Source of the DNA: Reyranella sp.
GTDB taxonomy: Bacteria; Pseudomonadota; Alphaproteobacteria; Reyranellales; Reyranellaceae
Reading direction: 5' to 3'
Assembly: GCA_030681635.1 (NCBI GenBank)
Contig: JAUXRT010000440.1
Location: 1-6,732 of the forward strand
Length of the DNA stretch: 6,732 nucleotides
The notes under the pieces were generated by a model. That model was not told the DNA's origin. It ran no database searches and was given only the letters and a program-made list of their open reading frames with translations. Made by a program: the position numbers and the translations under genes. Below are positions 1 to 6,732 of this stretch, one piece after another. Every line of letters begins with the position of its first letter. Position 1 is the first letter of the stretch.

Positions 1-701
<701 letters not shown>

Positions 702-1862
702 ATGCAATTCACCCAGGAACACGACGAGATCCGCCGCACGCTGCGGACGATCATCGACAAGGACATCAATCCGCATGTCGACAAGTGGGAGGAGGACGGC
801 ATCTTCCCGGCCCACGAGGTCTTCAAGAAGCTGGGCGACGCCGGCCTGCTCGGCATCAACAAGCCCACCGAATACGGCGGCATGGGGCTCGATTATTCCT
901 ACGCCATGGTGATGGCCGAGGAGCTGGGCCACATCCATTGCGGCTCGGTGCCGATGGCGATCGGCGTGCAGACCGACATGGCGACGCCGGCGCTGGCCCG
1001 CTACGGCAGTGATGCGCTGCGCCGCGAGTTCCTGGCGCCCTCGATCAGCGGCGATTACGTGGCCTGTCTCGGCGTCTCCGAAGTGGGCGCCGGTTCCGAC
1101 GTCGCCTCGATCAAGACGACGGCGCGCAAGGTCGGCGGCGACTGGGTGATCAACGGCGGCAAGATGTGGACGACCAACGGCACCCAGGCCGACTGGATGT
1201 GTCTGCTTGCCTCCACGGGCGAAGGCCCGGTCCACAAGAACAAGTCGCTGATCTGCCTGCCGATGAAGACGAAGGGCGTCGAGATCGTGAAGCAGTTCGA
1301 CAAGCTCGGCATGCGCAGCTCCGACACTGCGCAGATCTTCCTCGACGAAGTGAAGGTGCCGGTGGGCAACCTGATCGGCCAGGAAGGCATGGGCTTCGTC
1401 TATCAGATGCAGCAGTTCCAGGAGGAGCGGCTGTGGGGCGCGATCAGTGCCGTGGTCGGCATGGGCCGCCTGATCGACCTGACGGCGGAATATACCCGCG
1501 AACGCAAGGTGTTCGGCCGCCCCTTGCTCGACAACCAGGTGATCCATTTCAAGCTGGCCGAGCTCAGCACCGAGGTCGAGCTGGTGCGCTCGCTCTGCTA
1601 CCGCGCCTGCGAGGAATATCTCGACGGCGCCGATGTGACGATGCTGGCGTCGATGGCCAAGCTGAAAGCCGGCCGCATGGTCCGTCTCGTGACCGACGGC
1701 TGCCTGCAATACTGGGGCGGCGCGGGTTACCTGTGGGACAATCCCGTGGCGCGCGCCTTCCGCGATTCGCGCCTGGCCTCGATCGGCGGCGGCGCCGACG
1801 AGGTCAAGCTGCAGATCATCTCCAAGCACATGGGCACGCGACCGCGGCTCGAGAACCGCTGA
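702..1862 (+). CDS. Acyl-CoA dehydrogenase, copy 2 (complete; AtuD/isovaleryl-type candidate)
   Basis: Complete 386-residue acyl-CoA dehydrogenase, normal length for the family; cytosolic, oxidising an acyl-CoA at C2-C3 with FAD and electron-transfer flavoprotein. The N-terminal helical domain spans about 1-118. The first signature GVSEVGAGSDVAS (about 124-136) starts the beta domain, and the C-terminal helical domain runs from about 230. The second signature begins at Q336 (QYWGGAGY) with D355 closing it. At the usual catalytic IYEGT loop it reads IGGGADE (361-367), so the base is probably E242 in QEERLW, as in isovaleryl-CoA dehydrogenase. From memory, citronellyl-CoA dehydrogenase AtuD also departs from the classical Glu, and the QADWMCLLA text looks AtuD-like. 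The start is set by the ATG abutting the previous TAG, with a weak GGAA 8 nt upstream. A 7-nt gap to the hydratase gene supports one operon. Substrate unproven. Confidence 0.96.
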   Translation: MQFTQEHDEIRRTLRTIIDKDINPHVDKWEEDGIFPAHEVFKKLGDAGLLGINKPTEYGGMGLDYSYAMVMAEELGHIHCGSVPMAIGVQTDMATPALARYGSDALRREFLAPSISGDYVACLGVSEVGAGSDVASIKTTARKVGGDWVINGGKMWTTNGTQADWMCLLASTGEGPVHKNKSLICLPMKTKGVEIVKQFDKLGMRSSDTAQIFLDEVKVPVGNLIGQEGMGFVYQMQQFQEERLWGAISAVVGMGRLIDLTAEYTRERKVFGRPLLDNQVIHFKLAELSTEVELVRSLCYRACEEYLDGADVTMLASMAKLKAGRMVRLVTDGCLQYWGGAGYLWDNPVARAFRDSRLASIGGGADEVKLQIISKHMGTRPRLENR

Positions 1863-1865
1863 GGA
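1861..1865 (+). promoter_or_regulatory. Ribosome binding site of the hydratase gene, overlapping the upstream stop
   Basis: GAGGA lies 4 nt before the ATG at 1870 and overlaps the TGA of the dehydrogenase gene (1860-1862). This supports the chosen start and suggests reinitiation by ribosomes finishing the upstream gene. The spacing is slightly short but usable. Confidence 0.6.
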
Positions 1866-1869
1866 CCAG

Positions 1870-2688
1870 ATGGCCGAATTCGCCGATAAGTACGACACGC
1901 TGCTGCTGCATCGCGAGCGTTCGCGCCTGCATGTGACGCTCAACCGTCCCGAGGTGAAGAACGCGCTCAACCCGACCTTGATCGGCGAGTTGAAGTCGGT
2001 GTTCGAGATCCTGAAGGACCGCCGCGACATCAAGGTCGTGATCCTGCGCGGGGCCGGCGGCACTTTCTGCGCTGGCGCCGATCTCAAGAGCATGGAGCAG
2101 AGCTTTACCGAAAAGCCGAAGCCCGGCGAAAAGGACCCGATCGCGGTCTGGAACCGTGGGTTCGGCACTTTCCTGGAGATGGTCAACACCACCCCGCAGG
2201 TCGTGGTGGCCGCGGTCGAGGGTTACGCCATCGCTGGCGGCTTCGGCATCCTCTGCGTCTCCGACGTCGCGATCTGCACCGAGGGCGCGGGCTTCGCCAT
2301 GAGCGAGACGGCGATCGGCATCGTGCCGGCCCAGATCGCGCCCTTTGTCGCCGCCCGTATCGGCGTGCCGCAGACGCGTCACCTCACGCTCACGGCCGCG
2401 CGCTTCAAGGGTGCCGAAGCCCTGCGCCTAGGCATCGCCCATTACCTCGTGGCCGATTCGGTGGCCCTCGACGCCAAGCTGGAGGAGCTGCTGAAGCAGA
2501 TCGACCGCTGCGCGCCGATCGCCAATGCACTCACCAAGCAGGTGGTGATGAAGGTGGGCACCGAGCCGCTGTCCCAGGTCCTCGACTTCGCCGCCGACAA
2601 GTTCGCCGAAGCGCGACGCGGGACCGAAGCCTCCGAGGGCCTGCGCGCCTTCGCGGAGAAGCGGCCGCCGCGCTGGGCTGTCGAATGA
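1870..2688 (+). CDS. Enoyl-CoA hydratase/isomerase family protein, methylglutaconyl-/isohexenylglutaconyl-CoA hydratase-like
   Basis: Crotonase-fold protein of 272 residues, typical length. It probably hydrates the glutaconyl-type product of the carboxylase encoded next. The oxyanion-hole elements are visible: FCAGADLKSM (66-75) and EGYAIAGGFGIL (117-128). The alignment to mitochondrial crotonase (NGYALGGGCELA) is gap-free here and puts Gly126 where the first catalytic Glu (Glu144 in rat) would be. The second, Glu164, is kept as E146 in FAMSETAIGIVP. The SE...G..PA.I.PFV text and the EKRPPRW tail resemble bacterial LiuC-type methylglutaconyl-CoA hydratases, which as I recall also lack the first Glu. 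The ATG follows GAGGA, and its TGA overlaps the carboxylase start. Family sure; precise reaction is an inference from motif and context. A dehalogenase, isomerase or lyase of the same fold cannot be excluded. Confidence 0.93.
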   Translation: MAEFADKYDTLLLHRERSRLHVTLNRPEVKNALNPTLIGELKSVFEILKDRRDIKVVILRGAGGTFCAGADLKSMEQSFTEKPKPGEKDPIAVWNRGFGTFLEMVNTTPQVVVAAVEGYAIAGGFGILCVSDVAICTEGAGFAMSETAIGIVPAQIAPFVAARIGVPQTRHLTLTAARFKGAEALRLGIAHYLVADSVALDAKLEELLKQIDRCAPIANALTKQVVMKVGTEPLSQVLDFAADKFAEARRGTEASEGLRAFAEKRPPRWAVE

Positions 2689-4592
2689 CAGGTTTTGCCA
2701 AGATCCTGATCGCGAACCGGGGCGAGATCGCGGTCCGCATCCACAGGACGGCCCAGGCGATGGGCTACCGCACCGTCGCGGTCTATTCCGATGCCGATAA
2801 GACGGCGCTGCACGTCTCGGTGTGCGATGAAGCAGTGCGCATCGGGCCGGCGTCGGTCGGCGAGAGCTATCTCAGCATCGACCGCATCCTGGAGGCGGCC
2901 CACACGTCCGGCGCCGACGCGGTCCATCCGGGCTACGGCTTCCTGTCCGAGAATGCCGAGTTCGCGGCGGCCTGCGAGAAGGCGGGGCTTGTGTTCATCG
3001 GGCCGCCGCCGGCTGCCATCGCCGCCATGGGCAACAAGGCCGCCGCCAAGCGGCGCATGATCGAATCAGGCGTGCCGTGCGTGCCGGGCTATCAGGGTGC
3101 GGACCAGAGCGACGCCAACCTCGAGAAAGAAGCGCGCAAGATCGGCCTGCCGGTGATGGTGAAGGCCGCGGCGGGCGGCGGCGGACGCGGCATGCGCCTC
3201 GTGGAGCACAACGGTGATCTCCTGGAGGCCATCCGCACGGCGCGCGCCGAGGCCGAGAGCGCCTTCGGCTCGGGCGAGCTGATCCTCGAGAAGGCCGTGG
3301 TCGATGCCCGCCATGTCGAGATCCAGGTCTTCGCCGATGCCCACGGCAACGTCATTCACCTGGGCGAGCGCGACTGCTCGGTGCAGCGCCGCCATCAGAA
3401 AGTGATCGAGGAGGCGCCCTCGCCCGCCGTCGATGCCGGCCTGCGCGACCGCATGGGCGCCGCGGCCGTGGCCGCCGCCAAGGCGATCGGCTATCGCGGC
3501 GCCGGCACGGTCGAGTTCCTGCTGGGCAGCGACGGCGCCTTCTATTTCCTGGAAATGAACACGCGGCTGCAGGTCGAGCATCCGGTGACCGAGGAGATCA
3601 CCGGCCTCGACCTCGTCGAATGGCAGTTGCGCGTGGCCCGCGGCGAAAGACTGCCCCTCACTCAGCAACAGGTGACGTTCAAAGGCCATGCCATCGAAGT
3701 GCGCCTCTATGCCGAGGACGCCTACAACGGCTTCCTGCCGCAGGCCGGCCGCGTCGACGTCTGGCAGCCCGCCTCCGGCGCCGGCGTGCGCCTGGACTAT
3801 GGCGTGACCGACGGCTCGACGATCTCGCCCTTCTACGATCCGATGATCGCCAAGGTGATCGCCCATGGCGCCACGCGCGAGGAGGCCCGCACGCGGCTGG
3901 TGCGCGCGCTCCGCGAGACGGTGATCCTGGGACCCACCACCAACCGGCATTTCCTGATCCGCCTGCTGGAGCATCCCGACTTCGCCGCCGGCAAGGCGAC
4001 GACCGCCTTCCTCACGAAGCACGCGTTCCCCGCACCTGCGATCAGCGACGCTCATTGGGACACCGCCGCGCGACTGCTGTGGCGCGCCTCGGCCGCGCGC
4101 TATCCGGCGCCGCTGCGCGGCTGGCGCAACTCCAACCCGGAGCCCGCGCCAATCCGGCTGGCGGCGGGTGGCCTGGAGCGGCTGCTGCAGGTCGCGAGCG
4201 CCGACGGCGCAAACGCGCCGTTCCACATCGATGGCGATGACGTCATCGTCGACCTCGACGCGCTCACCGTGCGCTTCACCGACAAGACCTATGCCCCGCC
4301 CGCCACGGCGGCGGCGGGCAGCGACGGCAAGCTGCGCGCCCCGATGGATGGGCGGATCGTGGCCATCAAGGTGGCCGCCGGCGACACGGTGGCGCGCGGC
4401 CAGACGCTGGTGGTGCTCGAGGCGATGAAGATCCAGCACCAGCTCAAGGCCGTGCTGGATGCCAGGATCGAATCGATTTCGGTGCAGGAGGGCCAGCAGG
4501 TCGCCAACCGCACCGTGCTCATCACAATGGCCGGCGAGGAGGCGGGGGGAGCCCCCCGCCCTGCGATGGCGTTGAGGCCGCAGGACGGCTAG
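2685..4592 (+). CDS. Biotin-dependent acyl-CoA carboxylase alpha subunit (biotin carboxylase + biotinyl carrier; methylcrotonyl-/geranyl-CoA type candidate)
   Basis: Carboxylates its own biotin with ATP and bicarbonate, for transfer to an acyl-CoA by a separate beta subunit. The 635 residues hold an N-terminal biotin carboxylase domain (2-about 447: IANRGEIAVR at 9-18; HPGYGFLSEN at 81-90), its ATP-grasp core, a linker/BT-like region (about 450-545) and a biotinyl domain (about 549-616). Residues matching the E. coli enzyme are present: K118, K160 before the AGGGGRGM loop, H210, C231, H237, K239, E277, E290, N292, R294, E298 and R340. Biotin attaches at K582 in EAMKIQHQL, where Ile replaces the usual Met. 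A roughly 18-residue Gly/Pro-rich tail follows the biotinyl domain. The start overlaps the hydratase stop (ATGA), indicating coupling. No carboxyltransferase gene is in the window. Neighbours favour methylcrotonyl- or geranyl-CoA over acetyl- or propionyl-CoA, but the beta subunit decides specificity. Confidence 0.95.
   Translation: MTGFAKILIANRGEIAVRIHRTAQAMGYRTVAVYSDADKTALHVSVCDEAVRIGPASVGESYLSIDRILEAAHTSGADAVHPGYGFLSENAEFAAACEKAGLVFIGPPPAAIAAMGNKAAAKRRMIESGVPCVPGYQGADQSDANLEKEARKIGLPVMVKAAAGGGGRGMRLVEHNGDLLEAIRTARAEAESAFGSGELILEKAVVDARHVEIQVFADAHGNVIHLGERDCSVQRRHQKVIEEAPSPAVDAGLRDRMGAAAVAAAKAIGYRGAGTVEFLLGSDGAFYFLEMNTRLQVEHPVTEEITGLDLVEWQLRVARGERLPLTQQQVTFKGHAIEVRLYAEDAYNGFLPQAGRVDVWQPASGAGVRLDYGVTDGSTISPFYDPMIAKVIAHGATREEARTRLVRALRETVILGPTTNRHFLIRLLEHPDFAAGKATTAFLTKHAFPAPAISDAHWDTAARLLWRASAARYPAPLRGWRNSNPEPAPIRLAAGGLERLLQVASADGANAPFHIDGDDVIVDLDALTVRFTDKTYAPPATAAAGSDGKLRAPMDGRIVAIKVAAGDTVARGQTLVVLEAMKIQHQLKAVLDARIESISVQEGQQVANRTVLITMAGEEAGGAPRPAMALRPQDG
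4541..4560 (+). other. GC-only hairpin in the 3' end of the carboxylase gene
   Basis: GGCGGGGGG pairs perfectly with CCCCCCGCC (9 bp with 2 bases between, realistically 8 bp with a GAGC loop). It lies in the codons for the Gly/Pro tail, after the biotinyl domain. A second, weaker stem follows at once: CCTGCG (4560-4565) with CGCAGG (4579-4584). There is no T-tract, so it is not a standard intrinsic terminator. It could slow transcription or protect the operon mRNA 3' end. Confidence 0.5.
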
Positions 4593-4601
4593 TCTCCCCA
4601 T

Positions 4602-4632
4602 CAACGAGAAACTCAGCCAACGAGAAACTCAG
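4602..4632 (+). repeat. Perfect 15-bp tandem direct repeat upstream of the binding-protein gene
   Basis: CAACGAGAAACTCAG occurs at 4602-4616 and again at 4618-4632, separated by one C (period 16). It fills most of the 53-nt gap between the carboxylase stop and the binding-protein start, and the second copy runs into the Shine-Dalgarno. It could be a slippage duplication or a paired binding site in the DNA or leader mRNA. No promoter consensus was seen beside it. Confidence 0.85.
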
Positions 4633-4638
4633 GGAGGA
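4631..4638 (+). promoter_or_regulatory. Strong Shine-Dalgarno before a GTG start
   Basis: AGGGAGGA ends 7 nt before GTG at 4646 and is the best ribosome binding site in the window. It fixes the GTG start, from which a complete signal peptide is translated. The last bases of the tandem repeat (AG) are its first bases. Confidence 0.8.
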
Positions 4639-4645
4639 ATTAACC

Positions 4646-5617
4646 GTGCTGCGTAGAACTGTCCTTGCCTTGCTCGCCACGGCGGCCGCAAGCCCCGCCT
4701 TCGCCCAAGCCTACCCCACCAAGCCGATCAGCATGATCGTTCCATTCGCCGCCGGCGGCCCGACCGACGTGATGGCCCGCATCATGGGCGAACGCATGGG
4801 CCGCGAGCTCGGCCAGCAGATCATCATCGACAACGTTGCCGGGGCCGCGGGCACCATCGCCATGGGCAAGCTCGCCCGCGCGACGCCGGACGGCTACACG
4901 ATCGGCATCGGCCATCTCGGCACCAACGTGGTGAACAACGCGATCTACAAGAATCTGAACTACGACCTGCAGAACGACCTGGTGCCGGTCGCGCGGCTGC
5001 CGTCCAATCCGCTGCTGGTCGTGACGTCGAACCAGGTGCCGGCCAAGGACCTCAAGGAACTGGTCGCCTACCTGAAGGCCAACGCCGACAAGATCTCGGG
5101 CGGCACCGCCGGCATGGGCTCGGGCTCGCACATCGGCGTGCTCGCCTTCTTCGCTGCCACCGGCACCAACTACCAGCTCGTGCCCTATCGCGGCACGGGA
5201 CCGGCCGTGCAGGACCTGATCGCCAACCAGATCCAGATCATGATCGACCAGTCCTCGAATTCGCTGCCGCATGTGCGCGCCGGCAAGATCAAGGTCTATG
5301 CCGTGACCGCCAAGGAGCGCAATGCCGCCGCCCCCGACGTGCCGACGACGGCCGAGGCCGGCTTCCCCGGCATCGAGGTCGCGATCTGGCACGGGCTGTG
5401 GGCGCCCAAGGGCACGCCGCCGGAGATCATCGCCAAGCTGAATGCTGCCGCCATCGTGGCGCTGAAAGACCCGGAGATCCGCCGCAAGCTCGAAGACCTC
5501 GGCCAGGACATCCCGACGCCGGAGCAGATGGCGCCTGCCGCCTTCACCGCCTATCAGAAGGCCGAGGTCGCCAAATGGACGCCGATCATCGAGAAGGCCG
5601 GCGTGAAGATCGAGTGA
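4646..5617 (+). CDS. Tripartite tricarboxylate transporter (TctC/Bug family) periplasmic substrate-binding protein
   Basis: Exported extracytoplasmic solute receptor of 323 residues, the usual size for this family, whose members bind small carboxylates and related molecules. The signal peptide is clear: RR near the N-terminus, a hydrophobic LALLATAAA core, and likely cleavage after A20 (PAFA|QA). The mature protein opens with the family hallmark YPTKPISMIVPFAAGGPTD (23-41), followed by AR..GE and the DN.AGAAGTIAMG stretch (62-74). PDGYTIGIGH (81-90), the PYRGTGPAVQDLIANQIQI region (180-198) and VPTTAEAGFPG (232-242) also fit. The GTG start is supported by AGGGAGGA and by the signal peptide. 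No TctA or TctB membrane partner is visible, so it may be an orphan receptor, common in this family. It may be co-transcribed with the carboxylase operon (53-nt gap). Ligand unknown; a link to the upstream pathway is speculative. Confidence 0.95.
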   Translation: MLRRTVLALLATAAASPAFAQAYPTKPISMIVPFAAGGPTDVMARIMGERMGRELGQQIIIDNVAGAAGTIAMGKLARATPDGYTIGIGHLGTNVVNNAIYKNLNYDLQNDLVPVARLPSNPLLVVTSNQVPAKDLKELVAYLKANADKISGGTAGMGSGSHIGVLAFFAATGTNYQLVPYRGTGPAVQDLIANQIQIMIDQSSNSLPHVRAGKIKVYAVTAKERNAAAPDVPTTAEAGFPGIEVAIWHGLWAPKGTPPEIIAKLNAAAIVALKDPEIRRKLEDLGQDIPTPEQMAPAAFTAYQKAEVAKWTPIIEKAGVKIE

Positions 5618-5624
5618 TCGATCA
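5615..5624. other. Shared stop-codon palindrome between convergent genes
   Basis: TGATCGATCA is a perfect 10-bp palindrome containing both the TGA of the binding-protein gene on + and the TGA of the amidase on -. The two stops are 4 nt apart. No intrinsic terminator fits in this gap, so transcripts from each side must run into the opposite gene before ending. Confidence 0.7.
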
Positions 5625-6732
5625 GCTGTAGTTGGGCGGTACCGGACAGGGCGGCAGGAGTTTTTCCAGCGCCTTGGCCACGCCCAGGAGCTTGGCCTCA
5701 CCCCAGCGCTTGCCGGTAAGCTGCAGCCCGATCGGCAGGCCGTCGCGCGAGAAGCCGCACGGCAGCACGATCGACGGCTGGCCGGTCAGGTTGGCCAGGT
5801 AGTTGTAGGACGTGCCGGCAAAGAAATACGGATGGTCGACGCCGTCGATGCGGAGCGGCTCGCTCGGCTTCTGGCGGATGAAGGCCGCATCCGGCATCAC
5901 CGGCATCAGCCAGGCGTCGTAGTCGTCGAGGAATTGCTCGCATTGACGTATCACCCGATCGCGACGATCGAGCACGGCGAAGAACTGCGCCATGTCGAGA
6001 CGGGCCGCCCGCGCCACCGAGCGCGTCGAGGGATCGGCGGCGTCGGTCCTGGCGAAGAAGCGCTCGCGCTCGCCCAGAGGCTGGAGCGCGCGGACCTCGT
6101 ACTGCAAGAGGTCGGACCAGTCGTCCCAGCTCTGCTGCCAGTCGAAGGAAGCGGGCTGGGCGCGCTTCACCTTGGCGCCGGCCTTGCCCAACAGACGGGC
6201 GGTGGCCTGGACGACGGCCGCTGTATCGGCCGAAACCTGGACCAGCGGATTGCTGTCGAGCACCGCTATTCGCAGGTCCCCGGGCTTGAAGGCAGGTGTC
6301 GGCCCCAGCGGCACGGGTGCTGCCTCGGCCTCGTTGCCGTCGGGGCCGGCGATGATCCGGAGCGCCGTCTCGAGATCGGCGACCGAGCGCGCGAGGGGGC
6401 CGAAAACACCCATGTAGCGGACCGTCCGCGTCAGACCCGGCAAGTCGGGGACGTGCCCGCGGCCGGGCACTCGCCATTCGCTGGGCTTCAGGGAGAATAT
6501 GCCGTTGAAGTGCGCGGGGTTGCGAACCGAGCCGCCGATGTCGCTGCCGATTTCCAGCGGCGACAGGCGCGCCGCCACCGCGACACCGCCGCCGCCGGTC
6601 GAGCCGCCGGCCGTGCGCCGCGCGTCCCAGGCATTCCTGGTCGTGCCGAACAGCGGGCTCTCGGTCTGAAAATCCATGCAGAGCTCGGGCACGTTGGTCT
6701 TGCCCAGGATAACGGCGCCCGCCGCCCGCAGC
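5622..6732 (-). CDS. Amidase-signature family hydrolase (N-terminus outside window)
   Basis: Amidase-signature serine hydrolase that cleaves an amide bond through a Ser-cisSer-Lys triad. The 369 visible codons form the C-terminal three quarters of a protein usually 450-500 residues long. The frame is open to the window edge (LRAAGAVILGKTNVPEL), so the GTG at 6692 is an internal Val codon and not the start. Counting from the first visible codon, the cis-Ser is S44 (GGSTGGGG, bases 6600-6602) and the nucleophile is S68 (SDIGGSVRNP, 6528-6530). The catalytic Lys should lie in the missing part. Later marks are FNGIFSLKPS and the C-terminal PCGFSRDGLPIGLQLTGKRWGE. The motif has Thr and Gly where GGSSGGS-type text is usual. 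It converges on the binding-protein gene and so belongs to another transcript. Substrate unknown: an amide, carbamate, acyl-amino acid or glutamyl-tRNA subunit-like role cannot be told apart, though a stand-alone amidase is most likely. Confidence 0.94.
   Translation of the reverse strand, partial: LRAAGAVILGKTNVPELCMDFQTESPLFGTTRNAWDARRTAGGSTGGGGVAVAARLSPLEIGSDIGGSVRNPAHFNGIFSLKPSEWRVPGRGHVPDLPGLTRTVRYMGVFGPLARSVADLETALRIIAGPDGNEAEAAPVPLGPTPAFKPGDLRIAVLDSNPLVQVSADTAAVVQATARLLGKAGAKVKRAQPASFDWQQSWDDWSDLLQYEVRALQPLGERERFFARTDAADPSTRSVARAARLDMAQFFAVLDRRDRVIRQCEQFLDDYDAWLMPVMPDAAFIRQKPSEPLRIDGVDHPYFFAGTSYNYLANLTGQPSIVLPCGFSRDGLPIGLQLTGKRWGEAKLLGVAKALEKLLPPCPVPPNYS

Noticed and set aside
4541..4584. 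Intrinsic terminator at the carboxylase 3' end
   Set aside because: The stem is strong but no run of T follows, and it lies inside the coding sequence, so it is reported only as a hairpin.
4572..4600. TTGAGG as a possible -35 box before the binding-protein gene
   Set aside because: At the proper 16-18 nt spacing there is only TCTCCCC-like sequence and nothing close to TATAAT.
3066..4604. 512-codon open frame on the - strand opposite the carboxylase gene
   Set aside because: It lies fully antisense to a gene with unmistakable domains, its translation is Arg/His/Gly-rich with no recognisable motif, and such frames are expected in GC-rich codon usage.
4640..5701. 353-codon open frame on the - strand opposite the binding-protein gene
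   Set aside because: Antisense shadow with low-complexity Arg/Gly/His composition. The + strand gene has a signal peptide, a strong ribosome binding site and family motifs.
6690..6692. GTG at 6692 as the start of the amidase
   Set aside because: The frame stays open to the window edge and the upstream codons encode the conserved GAVILGKTN stretch; starting here would also omit the region with the catalytic Lys.

Overview
The window is 6.7 kb of gene-dense, GC-rich proteobacterial DNA. The codons favour G or C at third positions, which leaves long open antisense frames that look like shadows. A Bug/TctC-type periplasmic binding protein beside an amidase-signature enzyme and a short-chain acyl-CoA catabolic operon suggests an alphaproteobacterium (Rhodospirillales, Reyranella or Bradyrhizobium-like) or a betaproteobacterium. 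This taxonomic guess is weak and comes from gene content only.

Layout. On the + strand there is the C-terminal 60% of an acyl-CoA dehydrogenase (1-701), cut by the window edge. A second, complete acyl-CoA dehydrogenase follows (702-1862), then an enoyl-CoA hydratase/isomerase-family protein (1870-2688) and a biotin-dependent acyl-CoA carboxylase alpha subunit with biotin carboxylase and biotinyl domains (2685-4592). The junctions are a stop touching a start, a 7-nt gap and a 4-nt ATGA overlap, so this is one tightly coupled operon. After a 53-nt gap with a perfect 15-bp tandem repeat and a strong Shine-Dalgarno comes an exported Bug/TctC-family binding protein (4646-5617). On the - strand, converging on it with only 4 nt between the stop codons, is an amidase-signature protein (5622-6732) whose N-terminus lies beyond the window.

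How the genes work together. Dehydrogenase, carboxylase and hydratase are the three activities needed to degrade a 3-methyl-branched acyl-CoA: desaturate it, carboxylate the methyl branch, hydrate the glutaconyl-CoA. This is the logic of leucine/isovalerate (Liu) and acyclic terpene (Atu: citronellol/geraniol) catabolism. The order dehydrogenase-hydratase-carboxylase alpha resembles atuD-atuE-atuF. Both dehydrogenases also have a Gly-rich loop where most relatives have the catalytic Glu, with an alternative Glu in helix G. An Atu-like or other branched-acid role is therefore my preferred inference, but substrate specificity cannot be read directly. The carboxyltransferase (beta) subunit the alpha subunit needs is not in the window and is probably upstream.

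No RNA gene, CRISPR array, insertion sequence or convincing promoter was seen. I found no radically new system. The best leads are the tandem dehydrogenase pair, whose differences concentrate next to the presumed catalytic Glu, and its coupling to a carboxylase and an orphan binding protein.
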